A stretch of DNA of 64,000 nucleotides, taken from assembly GCA_012845835.1 (NCBI GenBank), contig JABAKD010000015.1:4645778-4709777 (forward strand), in the 5' to 3' direction. The notes under the pieces are model-generated. The model made no database searches. It was not told the DNA's origin and worked only from the letters and a program-made list of their open reading frames with translations. The position numbers and the translations under genes were made by a program. This document shows, in pieces, positions 1 through 10,833 of this stretch; within the stretch, counting starts at the first letter, position 1; every line of letters begins with the position of its first letter. Source of the stretch: Undaria pinnatifida. Lineage: Eukaryota; Sar; Phaeophyceae; Laminariales; Alariaceae.

Positions 1-611
1 CGGGACGGGTTACCCTGAATCAACCTGACCCCGTGAAAAGCCCGTTTTTTTTAGCGAGGTGCGGGGCCATTCGTGCCAACGGCCTGTACTCGGTTGCGAA
101 AAAGGAGGTTCCCACTCCGTTGTAGCCGTGGTTCTCAGACGCCGGGAATATGGCAGGCATCCATGGACACAGGCGAGGCGCTTGTATTCGTGAGAACCGC
201 GAGAAATCCACGCATCTTTTTTGTCTTTGGTGAAGTCGCTTGAAGCTCCTGCGGGGGCTCGGACGGGCGACTGCTGTGACACCGGGTGTAGCGGATTGGG
301 CGACGGTGAAGTGTGGTGGTGACGAGAACGAAGCGCAAACTAAGGCTGCGGTGTTTAGGTCACTTTTTTTTCATGGTTATCGCGTTAGTGATGGTGGTTA
401 CCCGGTTTCTTTGCAATGTAATCTTTAATCATGTAATCTTTAATCAAGAAGTTTTTTTGTGCTCTTCGGTTTGCGATATTCACCGCCGCCATGGAATCGT
501 GTGTTTTCGCTGTACCCAAAAAACAAACAGCTAACGTGTTTTAGTCCAATTTGTTGTCGAGGTACAGCGCCATTTGCGGTAGGTGCCCTACACTCGGTAG
601 CGGAAATACAT
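1..611. other. Intergenic, no gene recognised
   Basis: No open frame here shows domain-like composition, and short frames exist on both strands as expected by chance. I see no repeat shared with the rest of the window. Confidence 0.5.
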
Positions 612-795
612 GTATATTAGCCCACAACAGCAGTAGGGGTCCCTCAATAAGGCGGTCTGCGTAATGCGGTATCCCGATACAAGGCGGTCAAAATCCCTTG
701 GCGCCACCGGGGAATGGCACTCATAATCTGGAGTGAAACGTGCGGCTTCCCTCTATAAGGCGGTCATATTGCTCGCGCACACTACCGCCTTACCA
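612..795 (+). repeat. Family J repeat with AAGGCGGT inverted motifs, copy 1
   Basis: The motif TAAGGCGGTC recurs three times, and 757-795 is a small palindrome whose ends are AAGGCGGT and ACCGCCTT. The same arrangement, including a block starting CACCGGGGAAT or CGACCGGGGAAT, is present in reverse orientation at 38930-39120. The two copies define a dispersed repeat of about 180 bp. The palindromic ends suggest a MITE-like element, but I could not define target duplications. Confidence 0.6.
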
Positions 796-987
796 TGGCC
801 CCCTACTGTGCACATAATACTAGTTGTAAATGCTATAATACCGTTCCCTTTCATCCCCTTTACCACTGCATGAAAAGTGAACTCATAGAGTCCTGTAACG
901 CCCTCTTTCGCGGCCGTGGTCCTTGTCGTGCTTCGACGGTGCGGGGGTAAGTCGAGGGTCACCGTTCCAGCCCCGGTTAAGCCCGGT

Positions 988-1310
988 TAAGCAGTTTGCA
1001 GATTAGCCACCGTACCAGGTCTGGAGTTCGACATACGCTGGGCGTTTACTGGATGGATCAGCAGTTTGCAGATCGGTGCCGTGCCAAGCCTAGATTTCTG
1101 TATACGCAAGGCGTTTTGCTGGCTGGCTGCTCAGATTGTAGATCCCCATTGTTCCAAGCCCGTAGTTCTGTTGTACGCAAGGCGTTTCGCGTACTATAAG
1201 TGTTGATTTGGTTCGACTTGAAAAAAGTGCGTACATGGGCAGCAGCAGCAGCAGCAGCAAGGCGCTTCGCTGACTATAATTTGTTGATTTTCGTTCTTCG
1301 ACTGTCCAAA
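988..1310 (+). repeat. Degenerate tandem repeat, about 70-bp unit
   Basis: Units begin near 990, 1061 and 1131. Each has the order GCAG-TTTGCAGAT, then CCAAGCC..A..TCTG, then ATACGCAAGGCGTTT or close variants. A second, looser doubling around 1180-1310 repeats the core AAGGCG(T/C)TTCGC followed by ACTATAA. A short (CAG)n run sits at 1239-1258. No coding signal is convincing. Confidence 0.6.
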
Positions 1311-1427
1311 AACATAAATGCGTACCGTGCAATCGCGCGCATTTCTCCCACGAAACCGTCGATATTTTTTGTGCCCTCAAAACACGTACTACTGCTGTGG
1401 ACAGTGGCAAGATGTTTTTCTCGGTTC

Positions 1428-1950
1428 AAGACGCGTGTTACGATAGAGGGCTTAAAAGGTATACCGATTTTTGGCGTAAACGGTCTTTCGAATGACGGGG
1501 GACTCCTCCTTAAACCCCAAAAAAAATTGTCGGATTTTTTTTTTTGTGATTTTTCCCTCCATAGCCCAAAATCTTCGGAAATTTCTTCGCGATTTTCCCC
1601 CGACAGCCCAAAATCGTCGGATTTCTTTTTCGTGATTTTTCCCCCCATAGCCCAAAATCATCGGAAATTTCTTCGCGATTTTCCCCCGACAGCCCAAAAT
1701 CGTCGGATTCTTTTTTCGTGATTTTTCCCCCCATAGCCCAAAATCATCGGAAATTTCTTCGCGTTTTTCCCTCCCGTAGTCGATAGGTTTGTTCACCTAA
1801 CCTAAGCCCCGTGGGATTGTCAACCGGGAAGCACTTTTATTTTTCGCCCCGGACATGAGAGTTTGACGCGTGCTACGATAGAGGTATACCTTTTTTTGGC
1901 GAAAATGGTTTCTGAACGACGGGGCTTCTTGACCCAAAATCGTCGGAAAT
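1428..1950 (+). repeat. Tandem repeat with about 88-bp unit plus a displaced half copy
   Basis: Between about 1528 and 1790 a unit of about 88 bp carrying GCCCAAAATCGTCGG and TTTCTTCGCG is repeated three times with few differences. The leader (1428-1528, containing ACGATAGAGG and GGTATACC) recurs at 1864-1950, followed again by CCCAAAATCGTCGG. The unit is nearly stop-free on the minus strand, giving Lys/Phe/Gly-rich frames. I regard these as repeat artefacts rather than genes. Confidence 0.75.
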
Positions 1951-2176
1951 ACGCCCCGTTTATTTTTGCGTGATTCTCGTTATGTACCTAGGCCATGGGA
2001 GTTTTCATATGGTAGCAGTTTTTTTTTCAATTTTCTCTCCGAATCAGTTTTTTGGTTTGAGAAAGGCGTCAAGCTCCCAAATTGAGGAAACCTCAGAAAG
2101 AGAAACTGGTACACCTTTATCGTAGGGAGGTATAGAGGACCCTTAAACGAGGGGCTTCAGAAAAAACAATGGTGTA

Positions 2177-2433
2177 CACGTACCGTACCGTACCGTACCG
2201 TACCGTACCGTACCGTACCGTACCGTACCGTACCGTACCGTACCGTACCGTACCGTACCGTACCGTACCGTACCGTACCGTACCGTACCGTACCGTACCG
2301 TACCGTACCGTACCGTACCGTACCGTACCGTACCGTACCGTACCGTACCGTACCGTACCGTACCGTACCGTACCGTACCGTACCGTACCGTACCGTACCG
2401 TACCGTACCGTACCGTACCGTACCGTACCGTAG
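2177..2433. repeat. (TACCG)n pentanucleotide microsatellite, about 51 copies
   Basis: About 256 bp of essentially perfect TACCG repeat. Its uniformity means recent expansion. All frames through it are open (Tyr-Gly-Thr-Val-Arg on one strand, Tyr-Arg-Thr-Val-Pro on the other), so long frames crossing it are not evidence of genes. Confidence 0.97.
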
Positions 2434-2474
2434 CACGCGCCTGAAGGGGTCGTTTTGTTTTTTCTAGGGCTTTT

Positions 2475-2830
2475 TTCTCGAAACACGGACAGTGCAATCA
2501 ATGTCAAGGCGATTTTTTTTTGTGCTGATTTTAAGGGTTGGTTGCCTTTTGTGAGGACGTTTTTTCGCAAATGGCGGACTGGGCAATCAATGTCAAGGCG
2601 TTTTTTTTTTGTTCTTCTGATTTGGAGGGTCGCTTGCCTTTTGTGAGGACTTTTTTCGAAAGGCGGACTGGGTATGGCAAGGCCTTTTCTTTTTTGCCGA
2701 TTGAAGGGCTGCTTTTGTTGGGAAAGTTTTTTGAAAATGGTGGACTGGGCAATCAATGGCAAAGTTTTTTTTCGTGTTGATGCGTATTTTTTATTTTTTT
2801 TGTTAGGATTTTTTCGAAAGACGACTTCCA
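2475..2830 (+). repeat. Degenerate tandem repeat, 77-90-bp unit, four copies
   Basis: The phrase GGCAATCAATG(T/G)CAA, or a close variant, occurs at about 2492, 2581, 2668 (shortened) and 2747. Each is followed by a T-run, a GATT.. segment and TTGCCTTTTGTGAGGAC or a decayed form. It lies directly downstream of the pentanucleotide tract. Confidence 0.7.
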
Positions 2831-3527
2831 GCACGAAGCGCGCCTAACGGATGCCACCCTTTTTTCGTGCAACGTACACACGATCCTGATTTTGGAAAAA
2901 GCAAGGAGATTCTCTGCTAACCTCTTTGTATCTGGAAATTGAACTTGAGTGGTCGATTATTTATGTCTTTTCAGTAGGCTAGTCAAAGGGAACCCGTGGC
3001 TTTTTTTTCTCATTTTCTAGTAGATTGACCAACAGGAAAGAACACGACAAAGCATAAAGCTGGTCGTATAGACTACTCTCGTAAAGCATCCTTTCGCGAT
3101 AACGATTTTTTCTCTTCTCACGTTTGGTGTGAACCCTCGCATACATGCAGCGCCCAGTTAACACCTAGCAGAGAATGTGCAGCAGTGCGGCAGTGAAATT
3201 ATTAATAAACTTCATTATTTAAGGGAGAAAATCATCCGGAGGCAACTTGAAAAACTAGCCTCACAACAAAAATGAAGCTCGAGACCAGCGACGCTGCACA
3301 GACTCGCCCTATACACCACCACCTTCGATCGTTTCAGGCGGGAAAAAAAAAAGCGCTTTGCCGGTGTCAAAAGAGGGCGCACGTGCGAAGCATACCACGA
3401 ATGGAAATACAATAAACATTTTATTTCAATTTTAAGGCCTGAAGGTTGCTTACATTTACGTTCATAATGGCTCCATTCTGGACGAAAGCGTGAGGACAGC
3501 TTGGTTGTTCGTATCGTTAACGATGGC
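2831..3527. other. Intergenic, no gene or repeat recognised
   Basis: AT-rich, with short chance frames only. No matches to the other repeat families were noticed. Confidence 0.45.
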
Positions 3528-3778
3528 TGATTCTACGATAGCCCCCCCCCCCCCGCGAAACCAGCGATTTTCTTTAACGAACGTCTCATGGCTGCTCGAC
3601 ACGAAGAATAGTGCTACATATATGAAAAAAACACCTCCACATACTTTCTTGTTCGAAAAGGATTATCGAACGATGACGTCGGGGTGGCAAGGGGCACCGC
3701 ATTTCAGAAGATACGCACGGGGACTGGTCTCAAAACCGGGGATTTCGTTAAAGAAAAGTTATTGAGGGGGCTACCCCA
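3528..3778 (+). mobile_element. MITE family 1, copy 1
   Basis: It opens with CTGATTCTACGATAGCCCCC and ends in GAGGGGGCTACC. The two ends are an imperfect terminal inverted repeat whose best form, at 59118-59354, is TTGTACGATAGCCCCC against GGGGGGCTACTGTAGAA. Internally it shares TTTTCTTTAACGAACG near the left end and GATTTCGTTAAAGAAAA near the right end, so the inverted repeat extends beyond the tips. Other copies lie at 7002-7243, 18523-18648 (partial) and 59118-59354. It is noncoding; any open frame here is incidental. Superfamily is not assignable by eye. Confidence 0.75.
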
Positions 3779-4384
3779 CACCAACCCCAATACGCTCAGA
3801 ATGGTAATGTTCTGCACTCGTGGACATCCGGGAACGGATTGCGAGTGTTCCAGATTTCCCTGTGGGGCAACAGCCAGCGAGTAAATTGTGCAAGACGATG
3901 ATGGCACGAAAGAGCAAAGCCGATGGTTTTTGTTGAAGCCACCGTAGGTATCGTACCTCTATTATGTAGTGACACCATCTGGATCGCAATAAGGTTGAGC
4001 TGGCTTTGTGGGGGCTTTGAGGTTCAAACCGCCGTGTCCTAGTCGTATGTATGGCATGGCTATTGGCGTTGTGATCTCGGAAGGGGGGGGGGGGGGACTC
4101 TGCCAGTGAAGGGTTAACTATAGTTCATGCTCTGACTGGCAATCATCTCAACCGTTTCATGAATTCTCTCAGCCTTCAGAAGTAACCCGTCCGTGTTTGG
4201 GAATGCCTCTATATTTAGAGTCGACGGTTCGACACTGGCGTCTGACATTCCTGACACCCGCCCCCTACATACATCGACGCTTCTCTATTTCTCGAGCGTT
4301 CTGCTACTAATGATGCCCCGGAAGCACATTTCTGTAGTTCGGTACAAATCCCGCCGGAACCCCTAAAAAGTCAAGCTTGAATGC

Positions 4385-4840
4385 GCTAGACCTTTGCGTT
4401 TCTACCACACGACATCTCCAACAGCGCTCCCCCCCCCCCTCTGGAAGTGGCATACCGAAAAGTTGAGCCATTCGATGCTGACGTCATGCAAGAAGGTACG
4501 CACAAGGTGCCGAAGTCCGTCTCACAAGCGATTCTTAGTACGATGCAGCTCACCAGCTCACCCTTCATGCGACTCGCGGAACACCTCACGGCGCTTTTTT
4601 GCTGGGCGCAAAAGGCATATCTGCCTCGCCGGACCGGTGAAAACCCGGCGTGCTCTCTCCCGACATCGTAGGGATGCCAGAGTCTATGGTTCTAAAGACG
4701 GCCATGCATGATGCGATTACGCAAGGATGCGTGGTCATGGGTGATATTACTAAAGCAAGCAAACAACTGAGTACGCCCCCCTCCAGACCCTTCTTTGGCA
4801 GTTACGTTGTATCATGCCCCCATTTGCTGTCCGTGAAAGT
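4385..4840 (+). repeat. Family G repeat, copies in tandem (first block)
   Basis: Shared blocks are GATGCAGCTCACC, CGGAACACCTCACGGCGC, GGTGAAAACCCGGCGTGCTC, CGTAGGGATGC(C/G)AG and GTCTATGGTTCTAA, then GGCCATGCATG. The same order occurs at 6280-6410 (short), 6690-6935 and, reversed, 62705-62880. Decayed tails are seen near 51790, 54200 and 54560. Copies usually end in a run of C and a GAGTACGCCCCCC-like phrase. Confidence 0.65.
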
Positions 4841-5040
4841 GGCCACAAACAAAAAAAAAGTAACTCCAGTCGAAGCTGTCATCCATATGCAAAACAGTAC
4901 GTACAAGGCGCGGGAGTCTACCCCACAAGTGGTTCTAAGTAGGATACAGCTCACCCTTCGTGCGACTCGTTGTAAGCGCCTAACGGCGGTTCGCGCTTGG
5001 TGCACGCTATCTATCTATGCCTGGAGCGTGCCACGGTAGA
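4841..5040 (+). repeat. Family G repeat, diverged second block
   Basis: This block repeats GAAGCTGTCATCCATATGCA, AAGTGGTTCTAAGTAGGAT, CAGCTCACCCTTC and CGGTTCGCGCTTGGTGCA in the order found at 6705-6830. It is a second, older family G copy lying head-to-tail with the first. Confidence 0.6.
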
Positions 5041-5190
5041 GATTGCACTTTTTGGGGGGATTTTGAAACGCTGTCTGAAAAGCGGGGCTCCTTAACGCCT
5101 TTTCAGCTGGAAACCCTTTTCTTCACAAAATTACTTGAAGTTAGTACAGGGAGAGATTTGGGGGCTCTAAAGGGGTTAAACCACAACCTT
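5040..5190 (+). repeat. Family F repeat, copy 1
   Basis: Contains AGCGGGGCTCCTTAACGCCTT, GGAAACC.TTTT and GGGAGAGATTTGGGGGCTCT, then AAAGGGGTTAA. The reverse complement of the same block is at 50898-51020, inside the HSF intron. The block is about 110-150 bp and noncoding. Confidence 0.7.
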
Positions 5191-5347
5191 TGGGAAGGTC
5201 ATTCTTGTTGTGAAACTTGTTTTGTTGTATAAATAGGCCATGGGACTGCTCTACGGGGAGAGAACTTCTAGCTATCTCCAAATCGGTTTTTGGCTCAGTT
5301 TTTGCACACAGAACCCCTCAGGTTATGAGCCTCAGAAAAAAAACAGT

Positions 5348-5735
5348 GCATCTAAACGTTATAAGGCTTAGTTCGGGTAAGCTATTGGTTTACCTTTTGC
5401 AAGTGGTCAAACGGACTAATACCCCACTTATTCCTCAATAAATGGCGTCGTCGGCAGGACCATGTTTTTTGGGGGTCATGGGTTCGAATCCCACCATCCA
5501 CAATAATTTTTTTTTTTCGGACTTTCTCCATGTTGAACTTGAAAAATACACTCCCCGGTATCCCCGGGAAATGAAACCGATTGGATATTGACAGGTCCGC
5601 CTGTATATCCGGCCGACCTGCTATCCCGCCGTTTCAGGGGGGGAGAGTGTTATAAGGCTTAGTTTGGGTAAGCTATTGGTTAACCTTTTGCAAGTGATCA
5701 TACGGACTAATGCCCACTAATTCCTCAACACTAAC
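5348..5735 (+). repeat. Family I composite repeat with tRNA-like core, copy 1
   Basis: Two direct copies of a block of about 90 bp (5350-5445 and 5650-5735) flank a middle part. The block runs ATAAGGCTTAGTT.GGGTAAGC, TATTGGTT.ACCTTTTGCAAGT and CGGACTAAT. The middle contains a tRNA-like B box, GGGTTCGAATCCCACC, near 5480, followed by a T run suited to Pol III termination. TGGTCAAACGG at about 5407 resembles an A box. The same composite, in the same order, is at 60779-61125. I interpret it as a SINE-like unit; no anticodon is assigned. Confidence 0.6.
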
Positions 5736-5879
5736 CCAAAATCGTCGAAAGTGTAATTTTGTTTTTGGGTTCACCATGTTTTTGCTTGCACACCTAGGCC
5801 ATGAGATTGCTTGTTGAGCGGGTTAGCGCTTTTATTTCTGTCCGAATCATTTTTTTGACCTAGAGGGGTATAGAGCTCC

Positions 5880-6240
5880 AGCCGGTCGCCCCTGGTGGTC
5901 TCGTGGTTACCGTCGTTTACTATTAGCATTGGTCTTTGAGTTCGATTCCCATCGTGGTGAGAATTTGAATATATTTGCGAAAGGCAAAAAAGAAAAGATC
6001 AACTGCTGAGAGCGCCACGCAGCGTGGGTAGGTACAATTCGACGCGAGCCGGCGAGGGAAGAAAAAAATGCTGAGTTCTTCTCGCGACAAAAATGAAGGC
6101 ACGTACCGTAGTGGGGTGGGGGGAGGAGGGCCCGCTATGTGACCCCGGATCTGAGTTACTGCTGGGAGGGAACGTGGAGAGTAGCGCGATGATAATAAAT
6201 GGGATGAAAAAAATAAGGAAAAAAAGAAAGAGCTCCTCAA
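5880..6240 (+). mobile_element. SINE A, tRNA-headed, copy 1
   Basis: The head is tRNA-like: GGTGGTCTCGTGGTTA as A-box region and GAGTTCGATTCCCA as B box near 5938-5952. The body is shared with 9341-9695: AACTGC(T/C)GAGAGCG, GCGTGGGTA, TCGACGCGAG, AGTGCTGA or ATGCTGA, then ACCGTAGTGGGG and GTGACCCCGGATCT, ending near AATGGGATGA. The body is about 280 bp. Similar heads without this body are at 34966-35040 and possibly 39685-39745. Confidence 0.75.
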
Positions 6241-6279
6241 GTGAGGAGTAGTATTAGAAAAAAAAGCATTGCGCCTTTA

Positions 6280-6410
6280 CCGTACCATGCGTCGTTCTGC
6301 CCGGTCGTCGGAAACCCGGCGTGCTCCGTCCCGGCATCGTAGGGATGCGAGGGTCTATGGTCCTAAGCACGGCCATGCATGGTACAATTACCCCCCCACT
6401 CCCCTGTCTG
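6280..6410 (+). repeat. Family G repeat fragment
   Basis: Carries GGAAACCCGGCGTGCTCCGT, CATCGTAGGGATGCGAGGG, TCTATGGTCCTAA and GGCCATGCATGG, then a run of C. This is the 3' half of the family. Confidence 0.7.
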
Positions 6411-6689
6411 TATATTGCGTTTGGCGTTGGTCGGCAACAACGCTGTAATACATGCCAATCACTGCGTGAGCTAGACCACCAGGGTGCCGTTTTTTTTATT
6501 TTTAGGAGGGGGGTCGGCGGTTGATCGCAGCTGGCGGTCGGGTTAGATGGTTTGGGCGGGGTGGAGAATTTTTACTCCGCACAAGGGAAATGATCGTATC
6601 ACGTAGTGTGAATATGGTAAGGCACCCACGAGGAAGCTACATGATACTCCCATTACTATCTCTGAAGTGGCCATACCGGACCTTAAATT

Positions 6690-6935
6690 AACTCATTGAA
6701 GCTTAACTCATTGAAGCTGTCATCCATATGCACGTCCGCCTCACAAGCGGTTCTTACTAGGATGCAGCTCACCCTTCATATATCTCGCCGAACACCTCAC
6801 GGCGCTTCGCGCTTGGTGCAAGCAATGTCTGTCTGGTGGGTGAAAACCCGACATGCTCCGTCCCAGGATAGTAGGGATGCGAGGGTCTATGGTCATACGA
6901 CTACGGCCATGCATGAATATCGAGTACACCCCCCC
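6690..6935 (+). repeat. Family G repeat, longer copy
   Basis: Contains the full order CATTGAAGCTGTCATCCATA, GATGCAGCTCACCCTTCAT, CGCCGAACACCTCACGG, GTAGGGATGCGAGGGTCTAT and CGGCCATGCATGA, ending in GTACACCCCCCCC. It is the least broken copy on the + strand. Confidence 0.7.
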
Positions 6936-7001
6936 CCGCAAGACAGGAGCAAAAACAGGGATAGAAGCAGGGAAGGAGAAAGTTAGCGCTAAGAAATAAG
7001 G

Positions 7002-7243
7002 ACTGATTCTACGACAACCCACCCCAACGCTAGCGATTTTCTTTAGGGAACGTTCGATGGCTGCTCGACACAGGGAAGGATACCATTGAAAAATAAGTAT
7101 CCATATATTTTCTTGTGTGCAAAGGTCTAACAAAATCGACGACGTCGGGGTGTGGAGGGACACCGTATTTCAGGAGATACGACCGGGAGCTGTTTTCGAA
7201 ACCGGTGATTTCGTTAAAGAAAACTCAGGAGGGCTACCGTAGG
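7002..7243 (+). mobile_element. MITE family 1, copy 2
   Basis: Begins GACTGATTCTACGACAACCC and ends GGGCTACCGTAGG, with CGATTTTCTTTAGGGAACG near the left end and TTTCGTTAAAGAAAACT near the right. It is diverged from the other copies but collinear throughout, including ACGACGTCGGGGTG in the middle. Confidence 0.75.
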
Positions 7244-8744
7244 ACGACTCGAAGTTGAATGATCAAGAACATTTAGAGGTATGCGGGAGGCTAAAATAAG
7301 ATATAAGAACGAAAACGTAATTGCGCGGCCCAATGGGCCTACTACGCGAAAACGCCGAAACTGCGTTTTCGTGTAGTGGACCTGGACCTGCCAGAAAGAA
7401 GAAAGAAGTATACCTTTAGTCGGGTGGAACTGCTCTTGTGGCAACACAGACGAAAATAACACCCACATAGTGGGAGAAAGTGAACTGTACAAGGATGGAA
7501 TGTGTTGGAGGAAGAGGTAGGGAGAGTTGATAGATGTGACGTGGAGAAGTTTGGTACATTAGATAGTAGCGAGAAAACGATCGCTATCCTCGGAGACAGA
7601 TGGCGGCCACAGACGGCCAAATAGGAAGCAGATGAGATAAGCGAAAATGTTATGTGTAACGTATGGAAAAAGCGCACTGAGTGTCCAAATGTTTGAGGTG
7701 TCTCCAATAGGAGCAGGAACGGTGCTCCGTCTGGAAAGGGATGCGTGGTCAATGGCCAAAAGACTAAGGCAAGCACCACAACGAGTACGTCGCTTCCCCC
7801 CCTGGTCTCCCTTCTACCACACACGTCACTTTCCAAGAGGCTTCCGCCGCACCTTCCCCCTCACCCCCCGTTCGAAATAAAAATAGAGGGCGGGGCGAAT
7901 GGGGAAAGAAAATGCACAAACTTCTACAATTGGGTTGACGAACCCAGCGACTGCTACACCTTGTACTTGTATTAGCTCACGTTTTCAATAAGAAAGACCT
8001 GGCTCGCTCGGGATCAGCGACGGTGATATTGGAACTCACGATACCCAAAGCTCACGTCCTGCCGACGACGCCAAAATTTTGAAGGTATTTAGAGGGAATT
8101 AATTATTAAACTACTGATATGACAAATAGTCCGTTAGACTATGCACTTGTAAAAGGTCAACACATTGCAACCTACCCACACTAAGCCGTTTAACACCGGC
8201 CTACACGCGAAGTATTCCTAACGAAGACGGGTCATCTCGTTTCTATGCGTATCTGGCCCTGATCCCCCGACACAGATCCAGCACGGCCGGCCCCGCCGTC
8301 TTCACCCATTCACCTTAATTAACAACTTAATATATTTATGTTTATTTTATCTTTTGAGGCATTGGGGTGTCCCAGGTTCGACTCAAGTCTACAACAACTA
8401 GTCAGCTACTCTTCTTGTTTTTCGGAGCGTGTAGTACACGCCAGATTGACGCAAGGTTCGACGACGAACCAAGCAAGGGAAACGATAGAAGTGCCTTGCA
8501 GCAGAGGGAGGTGCTTCCACAGATAGCTGAGAGTCGACCTCCACAGTGATATTACTTACTTGACCAACGCCCAAACGCATATAGGGTGGACTGTAACTGG
8601 GCCAAGTCGGGTGGAAAATATCGTGTCCTCATAGCCGGAGGTGGTTTCAGTGGGTGAGCTTGCGCAAGTCCCCAAACTAAGCCTTATAACACCACACTAC
8701 TAGTAATACTATCCGTGGAAGTGTGGTGAGGTTAATTTATACAA
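7244..8744. other. Intergenic, no gene recognised
   Basis: Low-quality frames only. CACTAAGCCGTTTAACACC near 8180 and AACTAAGCCTTATAACACC near 8678 are a spaced direct repeat. They also resemble, in reverse, the ATAAGGCTTAGTT block of family I. CCAGGTTCGACTC near 8371 looks like an isolated B box. Nothing else stands out. Confidence 0.45.
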
Positions 8745-9320
8745 GGGCTCCGCTCTGCGCTCAGCCCGCTACACGCGCGCAAGGAAGAATACAACTAGGT
8801 GCGAAGGGGGCAAAAATAAGAGGCCCATGATTTGGTGCGACTAGCGATTCGATAATGCCAAGAGCTACTTCTGCAAGCTGGTTGCCTTGTGCTGTGCTGT
8901 GTGCTTGTTGGCAATGCCACGTTATGATTGGCAGCTCGGGTGTAATTAGCGAAAAAAAAACATCAAGGAAAGATTACAGTCCAATGAAGAAAGCAAAAAT
9001 ACGAGTATACATGTACATACCGACACCTAGTACCTGGTACTTCGCATGCTACCTGGTACTGTATATTCGAAAGAAAAACACAGCGCAGCACGGCACAGCG
9101 CCGCAAAACAGGGCAAGCAATGGCATCACACGGCACCGCACGGCACCGCACGGCATCGCACGGCGCTGCGCTGCGCTGCGCTGCGCTGCGCTGCGCTGCG
9201 CTGCTGAGCTATTGCTGGGCCGAGTTGAAAGCTGGGAGTGCATTTTTTTGTTATTCAACAACGTAGTATACGTACACACCTGGTGTAGTAGTAGTACCGG
9301 TGCCTGGTATGATAATTCGA
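8745..9320 (+). mobile_element. Family D repeat, copy 1
   Basis: Collinear with 28215-28790 and, reversed, 38020-38576. It opens ACAAGGGCTCCGCT followed by a GC-rich hairpin, here reduced. It then has GATTTGGTGCGA, GATAATGCCAAGAGCT, TGTGCTGTGTGCTT, and CGAAAGAAA.ACACAGCGCAGC. Next comes a GC-rich minisatellite: ACGGCACCGC units and then about nine GCTGC. It ends CCTGGTGTAGTAGTA, GTACCGG. It is nonautonomous and noncoding. Confidence 0.8.
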
Positions 9321-9340
9321 ATTATATATGGGATTGTGTG

Positions 9341-9695
9341 CCAGTGGCCCCGGTTGTGTAGTGATTAACCTCGAACAACACTATTAGTACTAACGTTGGA
9401 GTCAGGGGTTCAAATCCCGGTTTCATGATATTTTTATTTCCAGCGAGACTAACAACTGCCGAGAGCGTTTTATAGCGTGGGTAAGCACAGGTCGACGCGA
9501 GTCGACGAGGGCAAAAAGTGCTGATTTTTTCTCGTGACAAAAACGAAGGCGCACACCGTAGTGGGGAGGGGGGAGAAGAGTTTGCTTAGTGACCCCGGAT
9601 CTTAGTTACGTCCAGGGAGGGAGAATGAGAAAGAAAACGTGCCACGATAATAGATGGGATGAGCAAAAAGAAAATTGCACGAAATAGAAATACAG
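9341..9695 (+). mobile_element. SINE A, tRNA-headed, copy 2
   Basis: The head carries GTTGTGTAGTGATTAAC (A-box region) and GGGGTTCAAATCCCGG (B box, about 9406-9421). The body matches 5965-6235 block for block, including AGCGTGGGTAAG, GTCGACGCGAGTCGACGAGG, CGCACACCGTAGTGGGGAGG and TTAGTGACCCCGGATCTTAG, ending AGATGGGATGAGC. Heads differ more than bodies between the two copies. Confidence 0.75.
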
Positions 9696-9699
9696 GAGA

Positions 9700-9960
9700 G
9701 CACAGTACAGCACAGCGCAGCACAGCGCAGCACAGCGCAGCACAGCGCAGCACAGCGCAGCACAGCACAGCACAGCACGGCCCATCACGGTACAGCACTG
9801 CACGACACCGCACAGCAGCACCGTTGCGCACGGCAGGGCAGGACACCGTACGGCACCGCACGGCGTTGCGCTGCTGAGCTAGCCCTGCGGTGAGCTGCTG
9901 AGCTGAGCTGAGAGCTGATGAGCCTAGCTGACCTCAGCTACAATCTGGTATAATGATACT
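9700..9960 (+). repeat. GC-rich minisatellite like the middle of family D
   Basis: About ten units of GCACAGC(G) followed by ACGGCACCGC-like units and GCGCTGCTGAGCT. It resembles the internal array of family D, but without that family's ends. It directly abuts SINE A copy 2. Confidence 0.65.
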
Positions 9961-10137
9961 TCGTGCAATATAAAAAATAAGAGGTGAAGGAAGAAATCAA
10001 AGACAAAAAGTTGGACTGTTCCGCAAGTAATTGAAGGAGGCGGTGTTTAAGTGGGAGGTCTTGAGAGACCAGGGATATACCAACCGAGCCCGCTCATGAA
10101 GAAGATAACGGCAAGAAGTTCTATTTACGTACAATGT

Positions 10138-10310
10138 TAAGGTACGGCCTTGAAAAGTCGGTGGTTGCCTCGAAATAGGTAGTTTGTCCCTTTGCGTAGT
10201 GTTGGAAGGGCGTTTCGTTTTCGCTATAAATATGAGACGGGAAGGGGAAGGGCATGACCCCTTCCTGTCCAGACGTGGTCACGACTCGTGGGATTAATAA
10301 AGCTGCTGCT
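10138..10310 (+). repeat. Family E repeat, uninterrupted copy
   Basis: Contains TAAGGTACGG, GGGCGTTTCGTTTTCG, ATGAGACGGGAAGGGG, CCTTCCTGTCCAGACG and ATCACGACTCGTGGGAT-like phrases. It serves as the empty-site reference for the interrupted copy at 10834-11205. Confidence 0.75.
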
Positions 10311-10749
10311 TCTCTCCAACTTCTGAGCTTCGCGAAAGTGAGTAGCGCTAAGGACATGCTAAATTGGCAGGCCTGCTAGGGGTAATCTGTGTCTCCACCT
10401 CTCCACCCTGTCACTTCACACATGGCGTCGAAGGTAGGACGAAAAATTACAGTCCTGTGCCCCAAGTAGCGGCCCGATTACCCCGACCATGCTGAGCGGG
10501 GGGTCGGCGGGACGAACAAAAAGAAAAAAATAAACAAAAGGCAGGAACCACCCCAAACCCAGCCCAAAACGCAGAGAACACGCCGAACAGCCGAAGGAGA
10601 AAAACCCAAACCTCAAAATCCGGAAAAAAAAAACCGAAAAGCTGTCGAGACGCGGCGGCTGCAGAGCCTATATCATCCGTCCAATAGATATGTGGGATTG
10701 GGTTTTGAGTGTGGGTTTTGACGAGCCGAATGTTCGACTCATGATGGCA

Positions 10750-10833
10750 TCATCTTCTAGTTCGCGGAACCGGGGTTTCCCCGAATTTCCCGTACATACG
10801 CATATTATGCGGCTCATCAGGGTGGGCTAGTGT
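10750..10833 (-). repeat. Family K fragment
   Basis: The reverse complement reads ACTAGCCCACCCTGATGAGC then CGGGGAA. The same phrases occur on the + strand at 60276-60336. This is a short shared block of about 70 bp. Confidence 0.6.

Noticed and set aside
612-795. CRISPR-like array (TAAGGCGGTC repeats)
   Set aside because: Only three short motif copies with unequal spacing, palindromic ends and a dispersed second copy in a eukaryotic genome.
2117-2834. Arg-Tyr-Gly-Thr-Val repeat proteins
   Set aside because: Direct translation of the (TACCG)n microsatellite. All frames are open.
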